From: Entamoeba invadens IP1
Taxonomy: Eukaryota > Evosea > Mastigamoebida > Endamoebidae
DNA length: 12,384 bases
NCBI RefSeq assembly: GCF_000330505.1
Contig: NW_004440100.1
Location: 23,295-35,678 of the forward strand
Direction: 5' to 3'
In this document: one piece after another, positions 1 to 7,855 of the stretch
Numbering within the stretch: the stretch's first letter is position 1
Layout of the letters: each line of letters opens with the position of its first letter
Notes under the pieces: model-generated
What the model saw: only the letters and a program-made list of their open reading frames with translations
What the model was told of the DNA's origin: nothing
Database searches by the model: none
Made by a program: the position numbers and the translations under genes

Positions 1-1642
1 TCTGCGTCACAAATGTACGATTATGGAAAAAAGGAAAGTTTGAGTCAAATAGCATCAACTATCCTTGAAACAATCAACTCATATTCAAAGCCAAACTCCC
101 TTGAAACTATTCAAAAAATCGAAGAATTACAACGCCGCAAACAAGCCATGGGTCACAACCCATACTTCTCGACTTTTTATTGCTCGGAAAAAGTGTATGG
201 TGTGTCTGAAATGAAGTCTTACCTGTCAGAGTGTTCATTTGAACAATTGGGTAACCCGATATGTGTGCTCACAACATATAATGATACAAACGAAATACAA
301 TCCTTTCACAACCTTCGTTTTGATACAACTTATTTTACTTCAGCTGAGTCGATTTTGGAAACAACAAGTTTGAATCCAATACTTCAATCCAACTGCTTTG
401 TGTTAATTGGAAACCCTCAATTTCCTGGACCTGTTGTTTACTCCGAAAAGGCAAAACGATGTGGATTCGATACATCACTATTCGATCGCTTGTTACAATG
501 CCCTTGGATCAATCGAACACTTTTGAACATTGAAAAAGAAATCACACCATTTGCGTTCGACTTCACAAACAAAATATTTTACTCTTCTCAAGTCCAAGTG
601 CCTCCAATACACACAAATTTAGATGTCACTTGTGTTTCACGTATCTTCAAAAATAAGAAAGTTCCTTTCATGTTTATTCATTGCGAAGGCAGAGAAATCG
701 AACGGAATTTCGAAACAAATTTTGAAAACGCTGAAGAGGCTAACATTGTGAAAATGCTTCTTTCAACTTTACAAAATAAGAATGTACCAGTCAGTTCAAT
801 TGGTGTTGTATCAATGTTTTCTGCCAAAGACAATTGATTTCATCACAAAATCCCAATTTTGATGTGGAGAATATGTCCAACTTTTCGCTTTGCAAAAAAG
901 AAGTTGTGGTGTTTCTGTTGTACGCTCAAACAAGACACTTGGAGTTGGAGAATTGGGGAATTACAAAGTCTTGAATTGTTGTTTGAGTCAAGCAAAGATT
1001 GGGATGTACATAATTGGCAATATTAACACATTAATAAAAGAGGAGTGTTGGGGCATCTTCTTTTCTTATTTGGATAAAAACAATTGCATTTTCCAGTTAG
1101 GGGAAAACAAAAACCTGATAGAGTACCATCCATCTTGTGTGAATAAGTCGCCAATTTTATATTCGCCTTTTGAAGTAAACTTTGATTTAGACAACAACGA
1201 GGAAGAGGACAACACAGTACACGAATCATTTGAAAAGAGAATGGCACAAGAGGAAGAACGAAAGATGCGTGCCGATAAAGAAAAATATGAAATCGTTTAT
1301 GATTTAAAAACGCCAATAACTAAGTCGGAAATGATTGATAAAAACGAGAAGAACGAAAAAAAGAGCACAGAAATGGTTCTAAAATTGCTAAGCAATCCGT
1401 TTGTACCTTTTAAGGTAAAAATGCAAAAACAACAAGAATTGAAACAACATAAAAAACAACTACAACGACAGTATTTTGAACAATTAAGGATACCTCGTTA
1501 TTATAACCAACCACCACCTTCACAACAACAACCGTTGACAGATGATGATTTGGATGCACTCGATGAAATGGTGAAAAAAACACAACAAGGCTGCTTTACT
1601 CAAAAAAATGAATTGATTTCACTGATTAGTTTATCGTTATAA
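1..1642 (+). CDS. Degenerate UPF1-like SF1 helicase (5' partial, two frameshifts; pseudoenzyme or recent pseudogene)
   Basis: The reading frame is open from base 1, so the start and the ATPase P-loop lie upstream. Three segments in three frames (to about 825, about 825-912, about 914-1642) align in order with the helicase core of UPF1, the RNA helicase of nonsense-mediated decay. The clearest match is the stretch around GPVVYSEKAKRCGFDTSLFD (about 427-486), equivalent to the UPF1 segment after motif III. Catalytic residues are lost throughout: motif II DE is TS (about 337), motif III GD is GN (about 409), QYRMHP is EKEITP (about 532), and the motif VI TRAR equivalent is SQAK (about 986-997). 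After the core comes a charged, coiled-coil-prone, Gln-rich tail ending in an acidic patch. No ATG begins the last segment, which argues against a separate downstream gene. No Entamoeba-type intron (GTTTGT...TAG) bridges the breaks. A regulatory or RNA-binding pseudo-helicase is possible; so is a gene that has just died. Confidence 0.72.
822..827 (+). other. Frameshift 1 in the UPF1-like gene (one base missing at a CC pair)
   Basis: Upstream of this point the helicase homology is in one frame, which stops at 835-837. Immediately after it the homology resumes in another frame (codon caa at 825). One extra base in the CC pair at 824-825 would rejoin the two and recreate the usual 'tyrosine/phenylalanine-S-A-Q-R' type sequence found in SF1 helicases at this point. 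Confidence 0.65.
909..916 (+). other. Frameshift 2 in the UPF1-like gene (one base missing at a TTT run)
   Basis: The homology is read as KKEVVVF up to about 912 and as SVVRSNKTLGVG from 914 in a different frame. Together these match the UPF1 sequence around motif V without a gap. One base missing from the T run at 912-914 explains the shift. Confidence 0.65.
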
Positions 1643-1664
1643 TTTCAACACCAAAACCACACAA
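1643..1664. other. 22-bp convergent intergenic gap
   Basis: The stop codons of the helicase-like gene (1640-1642, + strand) and the cysteine-rich gene (1665-1667, - strand) are only 22 bases apart. The 3' untranslated regions must therefore overlap. The stretch TAATTT at 1640-1645 resembles the UA(A/U)UU polyadenylation signal described for E. histolytica. Confidence 0.5.
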
Positions 1665-3282
1665 TTAAAACAATAAAATTATGAAAATTGCCAACAAAAA
1701 TATGGTTGTCAAACAGCTTCTGTTGATTGGACTAGGACTTGGATTAGTACTAACGCTATCACTTTTACTTTGGGGATCATTGGATTTTTCATTTGAACTA
1801 TCGTCAACGACGTAATTACACATTCCATTAATAGGGATGTAATAATATACATCTTCTGTGTTACTAAGTTTAACACACATGATCTTGCCCAAAAATCAAA
1901 CAATTCTCGTCAAGTCGAATATCTTCCAATTCATTGCATTGGTCTGCGTTATTAGTGCACCTACTGACACAATTTTTATTACATTTTTGACATTGATAGT
2001 TATTATCCAAATAATAATTATCATTACACACAGTACACTTTCCTCTTGCTGAGTCATATATGTAACAATTTTCGTTTGTATTACACAACCAATTTCCATT
2101 TCTGTTATCAAAAGTGCACTTCTCTAAACACTTTCCACATTGAAACTCTTCTAACGCTCCACAAGAGACAGTTTGACATGTCTGACATTGTGAGTTACCA
2201 TTCAAAAAATACGTCGCTTGGCAGTCATAACATATCTCAGTGTTGGTAGCTGAGCAGTCCGTACAATTATTTCCACACTTTTTACATGTATTTATATTGG
2301 TCAGGACATACCCAATTTCACATGCCGTACATTTTGTTGGATTATCATTTTCACAAGTCAGACAATTCGCTCCACATGAAACACAAGTGTTTGAAGACAA
2401 CCCAGTCTTCTCATAACAGTCGGTACATATCTCTGAAGAAGTGGAATCACAAGATTTACAAGCAGAATTACATCTCACACATTTCCCATTGATTACACCA
2501 TACCCATGCTGACACGTCTTGCATACATCTGAGTCGTTGAAGCACTCAATACAATTTGAGTTGCACTTGACACAATGGCCATCTTTCAATCCATATCCAT
2601 ATTCACAAAAATTACATCCTGTGTTACCAACATTTAAACAGTGAAAATACTGCTGACACTCGCCTGATGTATAGTAGTAAGTGGACTCACATGTTGTACA
2701 CTTGATAGCGTCGTAGTAAACAATACAATTTGTGATATTTCCTTTTTTACATGTACGAGTCGTTTCGTCCAAATAATATCCAGCAATACAACTTGAGCAT
2801 ATTTTGGGTGTTGATGTGTGTGGATATTGACAGTTACCGATTGATATACATTTGTTGTTATCAATATAATAACCAGGAGCACAAACAGAGCACAACGTGC
2901 ATGTTGAGTCGGAGACTAGACAACTTGGGTTATATGATTTACACTTTTCACAAGTTGTTGCAGATGTTAATGTATACCCTTCGTAACAACTCAAACAAGA
3001 AAGATTATCACTGTTGTCTACAATAATATCAGCACAAAGTTCGACACCAGGCACGCACATTTTTCTTGAAAAATCCATTTTGAAGCCATCAGTGCACTCA
3101 GTGCATATGTTTTTCGAATTGAAAAACTCGCAACCCTCCGATCTCTTGTATTTACACTGCCCATTTATCAACATATAATTTTCGATAGAGCTGGAGCACC
3201 CAGTGGAAGAGCATGTATCACAGTACAAATTGGTACATAGGTAAGAATTTATGAAGAAAATAAAGGTGAAATAAAACAACAT
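1665..3282 (-). CDS. Cysteine-rich GPI-anchored-type surface protein (CXXC/furin-like repeats; frameshift near 3' end)
   Basis: The ATG is at 3280-3282 and begins a typical signal peptide (hydrophobic residues 1-15). The main frame gives 470 residues with about 71 cysteines (15%), mostly as CXXC pairs. Repeated units of the form C-x2-C...GYY/GYG...C-x2-C resemble the furin-like/EGF-like repeats of Entamoeba transmembrane kinases and the Igl lectin subunit. The main frame stops at 1870-1872. An overlapping frame down to 1665 continues with more Cys, a Ser/Pro-rich stalk (about 1715-1780) and a terminal hydrophobic run, CLTTIFLLAIFIILLF, ending flush at the stop with no cytosolic tail. That is the form of a GPI-attachment signal and very probably belongs to this gene. 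With one base less at 1888-1895 the protein would have about 540 residues. No kinase domain follows. The role is probably adhesion or surface coat; the ligand is unknown. Confidence 0.78.
1888..1895 (-). other. Frameshift in the cysteine-rich gene (extra base in a T5-G3 run on the coding strand)
   Basis: On the coding strand the run TTTTTGGG separates the Cys-repeat frame from the frame that carries a further CXXXC-like stretch, the Ser/Pro stalk and the hydrophobic anchor. Removing one T or G joins them. A 38-nt GT...TAG interval here was considered as an intron, but splicing it leads into the wrong third frame. Confidence 0.55.
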
Positions 3283-3478
3283 TTGTTTATTTCAGTACCA
3301 AAAAGTAAAGAAAAGTATTAATATTAATCATTTTTGTTTTATGTGAAATAATTATCAGTATTTGTAATTAACATTATAATAAACATGTTATAAATTTATT
3401 TCTTGAAACTCTTTTCGAATTTTGTTAACTGTTTTTTATGAAAAAAAAGTCATATTATTGACCATAAACTTTATTTAC

Positions 3479-3503
3479 AGTCTGTCTTTTAACGTTATCT
3501 GGT
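3479..3503 (+). repeat. Left terminal inverted repeat of the MITE-like element
   Basis: This 25-nt arm pairs with 3649-3673 with two mismatches. It starts AGTCTGTC and ends ACGTTATCTGGT. A CAGTC pentamer begins one base outside, at 3478. Confidence 0.7.
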
Positions 3504-3648
3504 CTCTAACTATATTTGGCACCTTTTGGACCATTAAAATTGTAATATTTCTGGAAGACGTCCCCAAAATCCATACCAATTGTTTCTTGTTTTTTCATAA
3601 TTTACCGAATGCCCGATGTTTAAACAAAACAAAAGCTATTTTTTGTCC

Positions 3649-3673
3649 ACCAGATAACGTTTAAAGACTGACT
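3649..3673 (-). repeat. Right terminal inverted repeat of the MITE-like element
   Basis: This is the reverse complement of the left arm except for two A/T differences. Read inward on the minus strand it starts AGTCAGTC and ends ACGTTATCTGGT. Confidence 0.7.
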
Positions 3674-4435
3674 AGAATTTTTTTTAGCCTTTTATTATTT
3701 GAAAATAAAAAGTTTGAATTTTACTACAAAATCATACTTTTATTTATGAAAAAAGATATTATTTATATTTTGATATTCCACAAGTTAAGCTGAATAATCG
3801 GGTAATTTTTAATAATAGAAAGGTCTTGTTTTTGGTACTGTTTGGTAAATTCAAAGTATTGTTTAAAAAACAATTTAAAATACTGGTAAATAGAAATGTT
3901 TTTAAAGTCATTGTTATAAAGTATTTATAAAATATGGTTTAAAAAGTTAAATTGTTTAATAAACTCAGAAAAAATAACAAAGAAATTACTTTGATGAAAT
4001 AATTGGATTAAAAATTTTATAGAATTATTTATTGTATTAATCTTTATTGGTTTTTTTAAACTATTTGTTTCTAATTTAAAAAATATTGAAATGAAAAAAA
4101 CATATAAAAGATGTATTTAAATGTTTTTTTATTATAATTTAAAAAAAAGGTAAATAAGTTATAAAAATATTTAAAAAAGTATTAAAGTATACAAAAATAC
4201 AAATTGGTCAAAAGTTGAGAAGTAACATAAATACATTTTAGTTAATTAACTTTTACCCCATTAGCTAACTGTACTAAAGTTAACTAACGACTATAATAAA
4301 AATAATATTAAATATTTTTGTTTGGTATTTAATAACATTTGAATAACATTTATTGACAATAATTATTATAATTACTTTTATTAATTCTGATACTAAAAAC
4401 TTTATTGAATCAAATAAATAGAAAAAATAAATTAG

Positions 4436-5479
4436 ATGAAGTTGGTGTATATTTGTTACGTCTTTGTTTTTTTTGTCCTCGTATTTTTTATTGTCCAAAT
4501 TCAATTCCTTTTTAACCACCAACATCTTCGTTACAATACCACCAAATCAACTTCACCAACGAACTCGGAGCAAATTCAAAACAACTCATATAAAGACGCG
4601 CTTTTCGATCTTTCGAAGTTTAAATATGATGGAATTTGTGGTGAAGTGTTCAAATTTCCAAAGAATTCAAAACGTGATTTGTGGCTGTCTGCCGTTTCTT
4701 TCAACAGTCCATCTTCTTGGTTTGCTGTTCGTGATGATGCGGTTCGTGCGTTCACGCTCCTCAACTATTCAATTCCAAACGCAGACAAAGTCGTCATCTT
4801 TCTGTCTGAAACTGCTCCAGACGACTTTGTATCAACGTTAAACCGATTTGATATTACTGTTGTTGCATCACCCATCCCAAAAGTCATACACTCCATGCAC
4901 CCCGTCAACGCTCGTTTTATACTCGAAGATGAGTTTCTTTCCAAAAACACAAACAAATACGACAGAGTATTCTTGTCGGACTTCAGTGACGTTTTTGTTT
5001 TCTCAGACGCATTTGCAACATTCGGCACTGATGAACTCATTTTTGCTGTCGAGTGTGACTCGTACAAAAATTACTGTCGGACCTTTTCGGACCCAAACAA
5101 CTTTAAATGGATGGCAGACTCGTTTGGAATTGAGACTGCTCGGCAATACGCTGAAAACATGACGCTAATATCCAATGCAGGTGTGATACTTGGCGGAATT
5201 CAAAAAGTCAATGAGTATCTCAAAGTGCTCGTTTCCAATTTCAACAAAAACAAACTTAGCCACTGGGGACATGATCAGGCGGTGCACAATTTTATCATCA
5301 CTTCGGGTATCTTCAACAAAAAGAAGTACACTTTGGATTATTGCACACAACGCCTTTGTTTTATCGACTCTCGTGGGTCTGCTTATGACTCCATTGAAAA
5401 GACTCTGGCATCCAAAACGAGTGGGTGTGCTCCTGTTATTCGCCACAAGGTATTTACAACACACAAGATCCCATTGTAA
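4436..5479 (+). CDS. Putative type II membrane glycosyltransferase-like protein
   Basis: The protein has 347 residues from an ATG just after an A-rich leader. Residues 5-26 form one strongly hydrophobic segment behind a single Lys, the layout of a signal anchor for a type II Golgi or ER enzyme. A short Ser/Thr/Asn-rich stem follows (about 30-55). The rest is globular and resembles a GT-A fold nucleotide-sugar transferase. It has a hydrophobic strand leading into a DXD-like acidic cluster (DRVFLSDFSD, residues 176-185), a later NAGVILGG (247-254) and WGHDQ (277-281), the order seen in many GT-A families. N-glycosylation sequons occur in the stem and at residues 110 and 241. Donor, acceptor and family are not recognised, and the assignment rests on motif order only. 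It ends convergently with the repeat protein at 5649. The ORF is intact. Confidence 0.62.
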   Translation: MKLVYICYVFVFFVLVFFIVQIQFLFNHQHLRYNTTKSTSPTNSEQIQNNSYKDALFDLSKFKYDGICGEVFKFPKNSKRDLWLSAVSFNSPSSWFAVRDDAVRAFTLLNYSIPNADKVVIFLSETAPDDFVSTLNRFDITVVASPIPKVIHSMHPVNARFILEDEFLSKNTNKYDRVFLSDFSDVFVFSDAFATFGTDELIFAVECDSYKNYCRTFSDPNNFKWMADSFGIETARQYAENMTLISNAGVILGGIQKVNEYLKVLVSNFNKNKLSHWGHDQAVHNFIITSGIFNKKKYTLDYCTQRLCFIDSRGSAYDSIEKTLASKTSGCAPVIRHKVFTTHKIPL

Positions 5480-5648
5480 CTTTACATCTCTTAGACATTT
5501 GTTATTTTAATTATTTTGCAATGGGTCTTTTTTTCAATTTCTTAAATTATATTAAAAATAATCTAATTAAAATAACACCACTATTTTAATTCATTAAATA
5601 ATTAAATAATTGAATAATTAAAAAGTTTCACACCAATTAACACATAAA
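5480..5648. other. Convergent AT-rich 3' spacer
   Basis: This 169-bp gap lies between two tail-to-tail genes. It is nearly all A and T, with repeated AATAATT/AATTAAT words around 5555-5625. It probably holds both 3' ends; nothing else is visible. Confidence 0.6.
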
Positions 5649-7537
5649 TTATTGATTCTGAGATGACGCCCTCCTCATAGTAATCAAGAAGGTAGTGATT
5701 GCCGCGACAGTTGCGATAAAAACTGCACCAAATATGATAATAACAGCAACATACACTGCGGTATAGTTTGTCGTGTTTTTTGTTACCTTCTCGTTGTCGA
5801 GCTGCAACACAGAATTATTGAACGTAAACGATCCAACTGTCTTCATGAAGATTTTCCCATTGATAGTGCAATTATTCAGTGTCGAATTCACTATCTTCAT
5901 TTGTCCCTCTATCTTCAAGTTCATCACAACGTTCTCGAATAACACGCCAACAAAGTTGACTTTAACAAATCCAACATTCTCCAAACTACAGCGAATAAAC
6001 GAACTCTGATAAATGGCACTATCAGTAAAGCTTACCGAGTTGAATTTGGTGTCAATAAAATTAGATTGATATATCTGGGAATTTTGGATATCCGTTTTAT
6101 TAACCTCCGAGTCAGTCATATGAATGTTGTTTGCTACCACTTCAACGAGTGAAGAGTCTGTGATCGCAATACGGCTTATTCGAGTAAATGAGTCAAATGG
6201 AAGTGGCTCATATTTTGAGTCAACTTGGTCTTCGTTCACACTATTATTTATCAATCTTTTTCCATTTCGCTGGTTAAATACTATGGACTTGAATCTACTT
6301 CTGCCAACCATGAGTGTTAAAGTTGCACCTCCCCGAATTGTTGCGTTACTTATATCACTTGAGTCAATTATAGACCGCTCCAATGTAACAGACTCGTATA
6401 TCGAGTTTTTACTTGTTAGTCCAAACATAGAATCCTCAACTAACACTTGACTGAAACCGGAAGCAACATGTTCCTCTCCATTAAACACTGAGAAGTTTAT
6501 CTTCACATTCTTGACATTACAGTTCAACACCGCTCCTCCCATCCTTTGAATTTCAACAATTTGCACATTGTCCGCACTTATATTCTTGAGAGTGTCGTTT
6601 AAGTTGATGACAGTCGTGTTACACGATTTGTACTCACTCAGCTTTGATGTGTCAACAACAAAGCTTGTCCCATTGCACACAATAACAAAGTTTTCCGTTT
6701 TGTTATAATTCACGACTGTGCAGTTTTTAAATTGTTTTGCAGCGTCTTTCGGTACTTTCTCAATATTGGACGTGCAATTTAGCAACACCATTTCAGTTTG
6801 GTTGCACCACTGATACTTATATGCTTCCGTTTCTTTGACAATCCTAACCACTCCATCACATGTAAATTCAGTCGAACCTTTTGGTATTGTGTTGTTATCC
6901 AACCGCGTGTCGTTACATTTTAAGTATTTATCTTTGTTTCTTTCAATTGGATTGATGATGTGATTCCCGTCTTTGCACTGGATTTTAATTGTTTCGTTAG
7001 TGATCAGCAAACACCATGAGTACTTCCTGAGCATATCTTCTGGTATAAAATAAATATCTCTTGAACATTGCATTGGATACACATTTGTTTTGTTGCATGA
7101 ACTGAAATTGGTGTTGTTTATCAACGAGAAGATGATTGTTCCATTACAATTATACTCGTTGTACCCAAACGGTATTGTTCCATTATCCCAGTCTTACATC
7201 ATTGCACCACCAAAAATAGTCTCTTTGTGATTGTCTGATTCCATACATCGTGTTCGAACAAATTTACTTTTATTAAATTGGGTGGCAATGGGCCGCGGAG
7301 TGGCTTCACTTCATTGCAGTCTTTGTACTCATCTTTATGTTGCCAAGTGACGTTCACTGCAAACCCTTCGCAGATAAAGATTATAGCAGTGTTGTTTATT
7401 ATGGTACAATTTCGATACTCATGTACTTTGTCTTGTGGCACCTCAATGACAACTCCGTTGCAATCGATCTGCACGATGTTATTTGGTTTCTGACCAAATG
7501 CAACACATAGCAGGAATGTCAAGACTGCAACCTTCAT
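5649..7537 (-). CDS. Single-pass surface protein: Cys-pair repeats plus pentapeptide-like solenoid (two frameshifts)
   Basis: I chose the ATG at 7535-7537, which begins a clean signal peptide (MKVAVLTFLLCVAFG). The first frame stops at 7199-7201. Homologous repeats continue in a second frame around 7190-7212 and a third frame from about 7187 to the stop at 5649-5651, giving about 630 residues in all. The N-terminal half (about 6620-7490) has about eight units of the pattern C-N/D-G-x...V-P...Y-x2-C, with the paired Cys about 17-19 residues apart and many N-glycosylation sequons. Both sides of the break carry this unit, so they are one gene. The following region has 5-residue periodicity, clearest at 5820-6185 (SNFID, TKFNS, VSFTD, SAIYQ, SSFIR), as in pentapeptide-repeat beta-helices. 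A hydrophobic span (about 5676-5762) follows, then a short basic tail with RRAS, a possible protein kinase A site. Function is unknown; adhesion or receptor roles are guesses. Confidence 0.72.
5820..6185 (-). repeat. Pentapeptide-repeat-like tract in the protein (about 24 units)
   Basis: Translated on the minus strand, a hydrophobic residue (F, I, L, V or M) recurs at every fifth position with polar residues between, over about 120 residues. Examples in order are SSLVE, IHMTD, SEVNK, TDIQN, SQIYQ, SNFID, TKFNS, VSFTD. This is the periodicity of right-handed quadrilateral beta-helices (pentapeptide repeats). The register loosens towards the membrane span. Confidence 0.6.
7187..7216 (-). other. 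Two frameshifts in the repeat-protein gene (extra base in CCC and in AAAAA runs)
   Basis: Reading the coding strand, the first frame ends soon after a T5 run (7212-7216 on +). The next frame reads FWWCNDVRL, a good Cys-repeat end, and then stops after a G3 run (7187-7189 on +). The third frame resumes DNGTIPFGYNEYNCNGT. One base less in each run gives an unbroken repeat series. Confidence 0.6.
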
Positions 7538-7855
7538 TAATTTCACAGTTTAGTATTAAAAAATCAGATAGTAAACTACTTTACCATTAAACTATAAGTT
7601 TCGTCCCAAAAAAATCAAAAAGTCAAAAGTCGAAACATTTTTCTGTTTTGTTTTCTATTATTTTGGTTTGCAATAAGACTCTTCTTTTCAAAAAATTCTG
7701 AAATTATATGTTATTAGTTAATTAAATTAAAACAAAAACCACAAATTGTTAATAGCTTTATTATATATAATAGTTAAGAATTTCAATACCATGAAATGAA
7801 TAACACAACAAAGACTACAAAAACATTTTAATGACATTTTATCATTCATTCGTAC
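7538..7855. other. Intergenic spacer upstream of the repeat-protein gene
   Basis: This 318-bp AT-rich stretch lies between the 3' end of the exchange-factor gene and the 5' end of the repeat-protein gene, both on the minus strand. It must contain a terminator/polyadenylation region and a promoter. No confident motif is seen, apart from a GAC-rich patch near 7600 that is not a clean GAAC element. Confidence 0.55.

Larger units (their letters stand above)
3479..3673. mobile_element. MITE-like non-autonomous DNA element, 195 bp
   Basis: The 25-nt ends at 3479-3503 and 3649-3673 are inverted copies of each other, identical at 23 of 25 positions, sharing the core AACGTTATCTGGT. The 145-bp interior is noticeably richer in G and C than the flanks and encodes nothing convincing. 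Short length, matching inverted ends and lack of transposase are the definition of a MITE. No long target-site duplication is seen. Each end lies next to a TA (3476-3477 and 3673-3674) and the left end reads CAGTC, weakly suggesting the Tc1/mariner class, whose TA target is hard to prove in AT-rich DNA. Entamoeba genomes, particularly E. invadens, are known to carry diverse DNA transposons. Confidence 0.6.
3283..4435. other. AT-rich divergent intergenic spacer (1.15 kb)
   Basis: This spacer holds the promoters of two divergent genes, the cysteine-rich gene (-) and the glycosyltransferase-like gene (+), plus the MITE-like element described separately. Outside that element it is strongly AT-rich with many A or T runs and no credible ORF. 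I see no clear match to the E. histolytica GAAC or TATA promoter elements close to either start codon. Confidence 0.7.

Noticed and set aside
890..1642. Independent gene starting at 890
   Set aside because: It begins with TTG rather than ATG, and its first residues continue the helicase homology of the upstream segment.
1870..1895. Programmed ribosomal frameshift signal
   Set aside because: The sequence does not fit the canonical X XXY YYZ heptamer for a -1 shift and no clear downstream structure is seen.
1862..1910. 38-nt intron (GTTTGA...TTAG on the minus strand) in the cysteine-rich gene
   Set aside because: Splicing it leads into a frame without the Cys and anchor sequence; a one-base shift in the T5-G3 run gives the sensible protein.
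3500..3610. 30-codon minus-strand ORF inside the MITE-like element as a transposase remnant
   Set aside because: Too short, with no transposase motif visible.
3422..3664. 80-codon ORF on the plus strand overlapping the MITE-like element
   Set aside because: It crosses the left end of the element, ends inside the right inverted repeat, and has no recognisable protein features.
3845..3890. AT palindrome (ATTGTTT...AAACAAT) as a regulatory dyad
   Set aside because: Arms of seven A/T-rich bases are expected by chance in this composition.
7140..7250. Intron joining the two parts of the repeat protein
   Set aside because: No GT...AG pair with Entamoeba-like ends restores the frame, and repeat homology continues through the interval in successive frames.
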